From positions 1-9,311 of the forward strand of contig JAJYMF010000340.1 of the NCBI GenBank assembly GCA_021787175.1: 9,311 bases of DNA. The letters run 5' to 3'. The notes beneath the pieces were generated by a model. That model did no database searches, was not told where the DNA came from, and saw only the letters and a list, made by a program, of their open reading frames with translations. The position numbers were made by a program, and so were the translations under genes. This document shows, piece by piece, positions 5,250 through 9,311 of the stretch. Each line of letters begins with the position of its first letter. Position 1 is the stretch's first letter. The stretch comes from Pseudomonadota bacterium. GTDB lineage: Bacteria > Pseudomonadota > Gammaproteobacteria > Xanthomonadales > Rhodanobacteraceae.

Positions 5250-5860
5250 GGCAGCTCCCAGTGCTCCACGTACAGACGCACGCTGTAGGGTGGCTTGCGC
5301 GCAAAGATGGCGCGCGGCATCGCCGGGCTGCGGGCGCGATCCCAGTCGCGGTACTCGACGTGCCAGCCGTCCTGATCGAGGATGGCCGGCAGCCCGTCGG
5401 GACCGAACGCCAGCTGCGCGGCGCTGTCGGGTGCGCGCAGGCCCATCGCCCACGCACGCAGATCGGCCAGCGGCAGGTGCCAGCCGAGCTGGGCGACCAG
5501 CAGGCTCTCGGCATCAGCCGCGCACAGCGGCTGCGGTTTCAGTCCCTGCAGACAGGCGCCGTCCGGGCCGGTTTCGAGGCGAAAGCTGCGGCCGGTGATC
5601 GGCGCGCGCACGGTGAAATCCAGTGCGGCGCCGTCCTGTTTCCAGGTGAAGCCGCCACTGCCGCCGTCATGCCCGTCGCTGACGCCGATGCGGCCTTCCA
5701 GCGTGAAGCGCGTGACGCCGGCCAGCGCCTGTTCGCGTGCGGTCTGGGCGGCCAGCTCGCCGGCCGTACCCGGCGTGGTGCGCAGCGGCAGCGGCGCGCA
5801 CGCGGCCAGCGTCAGCAGCAGCGCCGCCACGGCAGCACCGCGCAGGCGACGCGCGTTCAT
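5246..5860 (-). CDS. lolB: Outer-membrane lipoprotein insertion factor LolB
   Basis: LolB receives lipoproteins from the periplasmic carrier LolA and inserts them into the outer membrane. The 204-aa protein starts with a lipoprotein signal peptide: basic MNARRLR, a hydrophobic stretch at about 8-18, and lipobox LAAC with acylated Cys21 and Ala at +2, consistent with outer-membrane sorting. The mature part carries LolB hallmarks: FTLEGRIGVSDG (52-63), GGFTWKQDG (69-77), GWHLPLADLRAWAMGL (126-141) and DGWHVEYRDW (164-173). The ATG at 5860 overlaps the TPR gene stop (ATGA), and its TGA overlaps the ispE GTG. lolB-ispE-prs is a conserved gammaproteobacterial order. Confidence 0.93.
   Translation of the reverse strand: MNARRLRGAAVAALLLTLAACAPLPLRTTPGTAGELAAQTAREQALAGVTRFTLEGRIGVSDGHDGGSGGFTWKQDGAALDFTVRAPITGRSFRLETGPDGACLQGLKPQPLCAADAESLLVAQLGWHLPLADLRAWAMGLRAPDSAAQLAFGPDGLPAILDQDGWHVEYRDWDRARSPAMPRAIFARKPPYSVRLYVEHWELP
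5255..5259 (-). promoter_or_regulatory. Shine-Dalgarno deciding the ispE GTG start
   Basis: The minus strand reads GGGAG, 5 nt before GTG (5247-5249), inside the lolB coding end. It is the best ribosome-binding match in the operon and fixes the ispE start. Confidence 0.65.
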
Positions 5861-7569
5861 GCGCCCCAGCGCGCCTGCAGCGTGCGCACGCTGCGGCTGT
5901 GCGGGTCGAGCTTGCGCGCCCGCAGCAGCAGCGCGCGCGCCTCGGCGTGGCGGCCCTGCGCCCACAGCACCGCGGCCAGATGCGCGCCGATCTCGGCGTC
6001 CTTGCTCTCGTCCCACGCCTTGCGCAGGTTGCGCTCGGCCTCAGCGATGCGACCGAGACGAAACTGCACCCAGCCCCAGGAATCGGTGATCGCCGGATCA
6101 TCGGGACGTGCGCGGTGGGCGGCGGCAACCAGCTTCTCGGCTTCGGGCAGATCGCGCCCGGCGTCGGCGAGGGTGAAGCCGAGCGCGTTCATGGCGTTGA
6201 CGTCGTCGGGCTTCAGCTGCAGCACGCGACGCAGGTCGGCCACCGCCTGATCCACCGCGCCGGCCTCGGCGGCGGCCACGCCGCGCGCATACAGCAGTCC
6301 CGGATCGTCGGGCGACCGCTGCAGGGCGCGTCCGTAGACCGCCACCGCATCGGCGTAGCGGCGCGCGCGCAGGTCCATCTCCGCCTCGAGCACCAGCAGC
6401 TTGAGGGCGGCCTTGGGCTCGTCGGCGTAGTCGTTTTGCAATCCGCGCAGCAAGGTCTGCGCCTGCTGCTCGCGGCCCAGTTCGGACAGCAGCACCACGC
6501 GGCGCACATCGGCATCGAAGGCATGCGCATCCTCGTCGCCGACCTGCGCATACCAATCGAGCGCGGCCTGCCGGCGATCGAGCAGCTCGGCCAACTGGCC
6601 GAGCAGGAACAGGTTCGGCTTGCGCACCGCGGCCGGTGCGTGCGCCAGCTCGGCGTAGATCGCCGCCAGCGCCTTGTGATCGTCACCGCGGGCGGCGTAG
6701 GCCGCGCGGGCCGCATAGGTGCCGGCGTCCTGGGGGCCCTGCGCCAGCAGACGCTGCGCGGCGGCGTTGTCGCCGCGTGCGGCAAGCAGGCCGGCCAGAG
6801 CCATGCGCAGCGGAGTGCTGCGCGGATGCCGCGCCAGGCCGGCGCGCAGCGTAGCCTGCGCCGCCTTCGGATCACCGGACTGCTGCGCCAGCTGCGCCGA
6901 CCAGCCGTAGCTCTCGGCACTGCCGAAACGGGTCAGCGCGGCAGCGGCGAGACGCTGGGCGTAGGCATGCCGGCCCAGATGCGCGCCCAGCTGGCTGGCC
7001 GCCAGCCACGCCGCGCCGTCGTTGGCCGGCAGGCGCGTCGGCGTGGCGAGGTTTTCGAGCACCACCCCCGCCAGTGCCGGATCGCGCGCCGAGGCGATCA
7101 CCCGCAGGGCATCGCGCCAGGCGTCGGCCCCGCCGGCGGCGATCACCGCCTGCAGTTGCCGCTCGGCGCCAGTACGGTCTCCCTGATCCAGCGCCAGCTG
7201 CGCGCGCGCCGCAGCCAGCGGGCCCGGCGCGGCACCCAGTGCCTGCCAGCGCGCCAAGGCCTGCGTCGCCAACGGCGCGTCGTGCACGGCGACCGCCAGC
7301 GCCGCGGCCCGCTCGGCCACCGCCGGGTCGGTCGAAAGCGACGCCGCGCGTGCCGTCTCCGCCGCGGCGGTCTTGAGATCGTTGCGGGCCAGCGCGAACT
7401 CGGCCTGCAGCAGATCGGCCGCGATCGCCTGCCCCGGCCCGGGCGCGAGATCGAGCCGAGCCAACGGCTGCGCCACCGGCACCGGGGTATGCTGCGGGAG
7501 ATGCACAGGTGCCTGCGCGCAGCCGGCCTGCAGCGCCATCGCCAGTGCGGTGCCCGCAAATCGTCGCAT
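5857..7569 (-). CDS. TPR outer-membrane lipoprotein, LbcA (PA4667) type
   Basis: The 570-aa protein begins with a short lipoprotein signal (MRRFAGTALAMALQAGC, lipobox LQAG with Cys17). The rest is predicted alpha-helical tetratricopeptide repeats. The clearest lie at about 390-560 (DAVAVYGRALQRSPDDPGLLY, NALGFTLADAG with DLPEAEKL, ITDSWGWVQFRLGRIAEAERNLRKA, HLAAVLWAQGRHAEARALL); weaker units fill 50-380. Length, lipobox, the C-terminal block and the position between lolB and hemA match Pseudomonas aeruginosa PA4667 (LbcA). LbcA is the outer-membrane lipoprotein partner of the processing protease CtpA in degrading peptidoglycan hydrolases. That role here is inferred from family and position. 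The start at 7569 is chosen because it gives the signal peptide directly; its Shine-Dalgarno is weak. Confidence 0.88.
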   Translation of the reverse strand: MRRFAGTALAMALQAGCAQAPVHLPQHTPVPVAQPLARLDLAPGPGQAIAADLLQAEFALARNDLKTAAAETARAASLSTDPAVAERAAALAVAVHDAPLATQALARWQALGAAPGPLAAARAQLALDQGDRTGAERQLQAVIAAGGADAWRDALRVIASARDPALAGVVLENLATPTRLPANDGAAWLAASQLGAHLGRHAYAQRLAAAALTRFGSAESYGWSAQLAQQSGDPKAAQATLRAGLARHPRSTPLRMALAGLLAARGDNAAAQRLLAQGPQDAGTYAARAAYAARGDDHKALAAIYAELAHAPAAVRKPNLFLLGQLAELLDRRQAALDWYAQVGDEDAHAFDADVRRVVLLSELGREQQAQTLLRGLQNDYADEPKAALKLLVLEAEMDLRARRYADAVAVYGRALQRSPDDPGLLYARGVAAAEAGAVDQAVADLRRVLQLKPDDVNAMNALGFTLADAGRDLPEAEKLVAAAHRARPDDPAITDSWGWVQFRLGRIAEAERNLRKAWDESKDAEIGAHLAAVLWAQGRHAEARALLLRARKLDPHSRSVRTLQARWGA

Positions 7570-7573
7570 GTGC

Positions 7574-7602
7574 TTGATCTTGCAAGGTGCTGTCCGCACA
7601 AT
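7574..7602 (+). promoter_or_regulatory. Possible hemA promoter
   Basis: A sigma70-like pair TTGATC (7574-7579) and CACAAT (7597-7602) has a 17-bp spacer, with four of six bases matching consensus in each box. Transcription would start near 7609 and leave a leader of about 83 nt before hemA. It lies in the only divergent gap of the window (7570-7691), where a promoter is expected. GC-rich DNA gives such matches by chance. No equally good minus-strand promoter for the TPR gene was seen. Confidence 0.25.
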
Positions 7603-7691
7603 TTCCACCGTGATCCGCCCCGCGCGCGATGCCGACAAGCCGGCCAGCGCCGGTCCCCGTGAGCTTAGCCGATCGTCGCCCGCGCGCCCTC

Positions 7692-8960
7692 ATGCCTCTG
7701 ATTGCCCTCGGGCTCAACCATCTGACCGCCCCGCTCGCCCTGCGCGAGCAGGTCGCGTTCGACGCCGACAGCGCCCCGCAGGCGCTGGCCGAGCTGACGC
7801 GACTGGACGGCGTGGATGAGGCGCTGATCCTGTCGACCTGCAACCGCACCGAGCTGTATTGCAGCGTCGCCGCCGGCGCCGAGGAGGTGCCACTGCGCTG
7901 GCTGCACCAGCACTACGATCTGCCGGGCGGCCGCCTCGACGAGTTCCTCTACCGTCACGACGAGGACGAGGCGGTGCGGCACATGTTCCGCGTCGCCACC
8001 GGCCTCGACTCGATGGTCCTGGGCGAGCCGCAGATCCTCGGCCAGGTCAAGGACGCCTACCAGCTGGCGCGTCAGGCGCACACCCTGCAGGCGCCGATGG
8101 AGCGCCTGCTGCAGAACACCTTCGCGGTGGCCAAGCGGGTGCGCACCGACACCCGCATCGGCGCGCATCCGGTGTCCGTCGCATTCACCGCGGTGCGCCT
8201 GGTCGAGCGGCTGTTCACCGATCTGCGCAGCGCGACCGTGCTGCTGGTCGGCGCGGGCGAGACGATCGAACTGGCCGCACGCCATCTGGTCGACAAGCGC
8301 GTGCCGCGCCTGCTGGTCGCCAACCGCACCCTCGAGAACGCGCAGGCGCTGGCCGGGCGCATCGGCGGCTACGCGGTGACGCTGGCCGATCTGCCGCAGC
8401 ATCTGGCCGAGGCCGACATCGTCATCAGCTCCACCGCCAGCCGTACGCCGGTGATCACGCGCGCGATGGTCGCGGCGGCGATCGCGCGGCGCCGGCACCG
8501 GCCGATGTTCCTGCTCGACATTGCCGTACCGCGCGACATCGAGGCCGAGGTGGCCGGCCTGCAGGACGTCTTTCTCTACAGCATCGACGACCTGCGCCAG
8601 GTGATCGACGCCGGACTGCGTTCGCGCGAGGCCGCCGCGCGCGAGGCCGAGGCGATCATCGGCCTGCAGGTCGAGCACTACATGGCCTGGCGGCGCGCGC
8701 TGACCGTGGACAATCCGGTCGCCGCGCTGCGCACCCGCGCCGAGGCCCAGCGCGACGAGGTGCTGGCGCGTGCGCGCGGCCTGATCGCCGCCGGCAAGAG
8801 CCCCGACGAGGCCCTGGCCTATCTCGCCAACACACTGACCAACAAGCTGCTGCATGCGCCCAGCGCGCGCCTGCGCGAAGCGGCGCTGAAGGGCGAGTCG
8901 GACCTGCTGCACGCCGCCGGCCGCCTGTACGGCCTCGACGCGCACGACGACGCGCCATGA
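7692..8960 (+). CDS. hemA: Glutamyl-tRNA reductase
   Basis: HemA reduces Glu-tRNA to glutamate-1-semialdehyde with NADPH, the first committed step of C5-pathway tetrapyrrole synthesis. The 422-aa protein has the normal layout: a catalytic N-terminal domain with LSTCNRTE and nucleophile Cys50, the family signature near FRVATGLDSMVLGEPQILGQ (99-118), a Rossmann domain with VLLVGAGETIELAARHL (183-199) and ANRT (210-213), and a C-terminal helical dimerisation domain (about 320-415). The ATG at 7692 gives MPLIALGLNHLTAPLALREQ, matching the family start. In-frame ATG 7629 and GTG 7659 would add an atypical tail. No good Shine-Dalgarno precedes any of these starts. Its TGA overlaps the prfA ATG (ATGA), so prfA is coupled to it. 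Confidence 0.96.
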   Translation: MPLIALGLNHLTAPLALREQVAFDADSAPQALAELTRLDGVDEALILSTCNRTELYCSVAAGAEEVPLRWLHQHYDLPGGRLDEFLYRHDEDEAVRHMFRVATGLDSMVLGEPQILGQVKDAYQLARQAHTLQAPMERLLQNTFAVAKRVRTDTRIGAHPVSVAFTAVRLVERLFTDLRSATVLLVGAGETIELAARHLVDKRVPRLLVANRTLENAQALAGRIGGYAVTLADLPQHLAEADIVISSTASRTPVITRAMVAAAIARRRHRPMFLLDIAVPRDIEAEVAGLQDVFLYSIDDLRQVIDAGLRSREAAAREAEAIIGLQVEHYMAWRRALTVDNPVAALRTRAEAQRDEVLARARGLIAAGKSPDEALAYLANTLTNKLLHAPSARLREAALKGESDLLHAAGRLYGLDAHDDAP

Positions 8961-9311
8961 TCGCCGCACTGCGGCGCAAGCTCGAGGCACTGGCCGAGCG
9001 TCATCAGGAAATCGGCCTGCTGCTGGGCGAGGCCGACGCCGCCGCCGACCCGGCGCGCTGGAAGGCGCTCAATCGCGAATACGCCCAGCTGCAGCCGCTG
9101 GCCGATGCGCTGGCGGCGCATACCGCCGCCGAACGCGAACGGGCCGGTGCGCACGAGCTGGCGGCCGATCCCGAGTTCGCCGAACTGGCGGCGCAGGACG
9201 AGCGGCGCCTGGCCGCGCGCCTCGCCGCGATCGAGGCCGAACTGGAAACCCTGCTGCTGCCGCGCGATCCCTACGACGACGCCAACCTGTTCCTCGAGGT
9301 GCGCGCGGGCA
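8957..9311 (+). CDS. prfA: Peptide chain release factor 1, N-terminal part (cut by window edge)
   Basis: An open frame from ATG 8957 runs to the right edge (118 codons) without a stop. It matches the N-terminal region of bacterial RF1, which releases peptides at UAA and UAG: KLEALAERHQEIG near the start, ALNREYAQL, a charged helical coiled-coil section, then LLLPRDPYDDANLFLEVRAG. That last segment stands immediately before the family's GTGGDEAA sequence, so the window stops about a third of the way in. The PxT anticodon-recognition and GGQ motifs lie outside. The ATG overlaps the hemA stop, there is no separate Shine-Dalgarno, and hemA-prfA is the standard gammaproteobacterial pair. Confidence 0.95.
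   Translation, partial: MIAALRRKLEALAERHQEIGLLLGEADAAADPARWKALNREYAQLQPLADALAAHTAAERERAGAHELAADPEFAELAAQDERRLAARLAAIEAELETLLLPRDPYDDANLFLEVRAG

Noticed and set aside
5737..7662. Very long rightward open frame (641 codons) opposite the TPR gene, and similar ones opposite prs and rplY/pth
   Set aside because: High GC makes stop codons rare in antisense frames. The opposite strand carries clear family matches, and these frames read as Arg/Ala/His-rich nonsense.
1..9311. A new defence, toxin-antitoxin, phage or secondary-metabolite system
   Set aside because: Every coding region supported here is a conserved housekeeping gene in conserved order, and no gap is large enough for an unrecognised multi-gene system. 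The only atypical material is the repeats.

Overview
The window looks like chromosomal DNA from a GC-rich gammaproteobacterium, most likely of the Xanthomonadales/Lysobacterales. The evidence is the conserved gene order, the long Ala-rich CTC/TL5-type L25, the HemA sequence, and intergenic heptamer repeats of a kind I associate with that order. No species can be named from the sequence alone. It is core genome: every protein-coding gene is a recognisable housekeeping gene and no defence, phage or other accessory locus is visible. The unusual content is the repeat landscape around ychF, plus a protein gene whose stop codon lies inside a tRNA gene.

Layout. A leftward run reads, in transcription order: TPR outer-membrane lipoprotein of the LbcA type (7569-5857), lolB (5860-5246), ispE (5249-4371), tRNA-Gln(UUG) (4392-4317), prs (4273-3314), rplY (3138-2431), pth (2373-1789), ychF (1429-338). 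The first three genes are joined by 4-base stop/start overlaps (ATGA, GTGA), and ispE runs 22 nt into the tRNA gene. A 122-bp divergent intergenic region (7570-7691) separates this run from rightward hemA (7692-8960) and prfA (8957 to the window edge), which also share an ATGA overlap. This is the known gammaproteobacterial ychF-pth-(rplY)-prs-ispE-lolB / hemA-prfA neighbourhood, with the TPR gene in the place of Pseudomonas PA4667.

How the genes fit together. prs makes PRPP. ispE makes isoprenoid precursor. lolB inserts lipoproteins into the outer membrane, and the TPR protein next to it is itself a predicted lipoprotein. rplY, pth, ychF, prfA and tRNA-Gln all serve translation. hemA uses Glu-tRNA to start tetrapyrrole synthesis.

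Repeats. The gaps around ychF, pth, rplY and prs are filled with repeats. Two 153-bp copies of a MITE-like element, about 96% identical and in inverted orientation, lie at 1-153 and 1577-1729 and bracket ychF. Seven tracts of 7-bp units of differing sequence occur at 180-319, 1469-1508, 1552-1568, 1729-1783, 1784-1804, 3225-3248 and 3291-3311. One of them supplies the pth stop codon. The 5' half of the operon, where genes overlap, has none.
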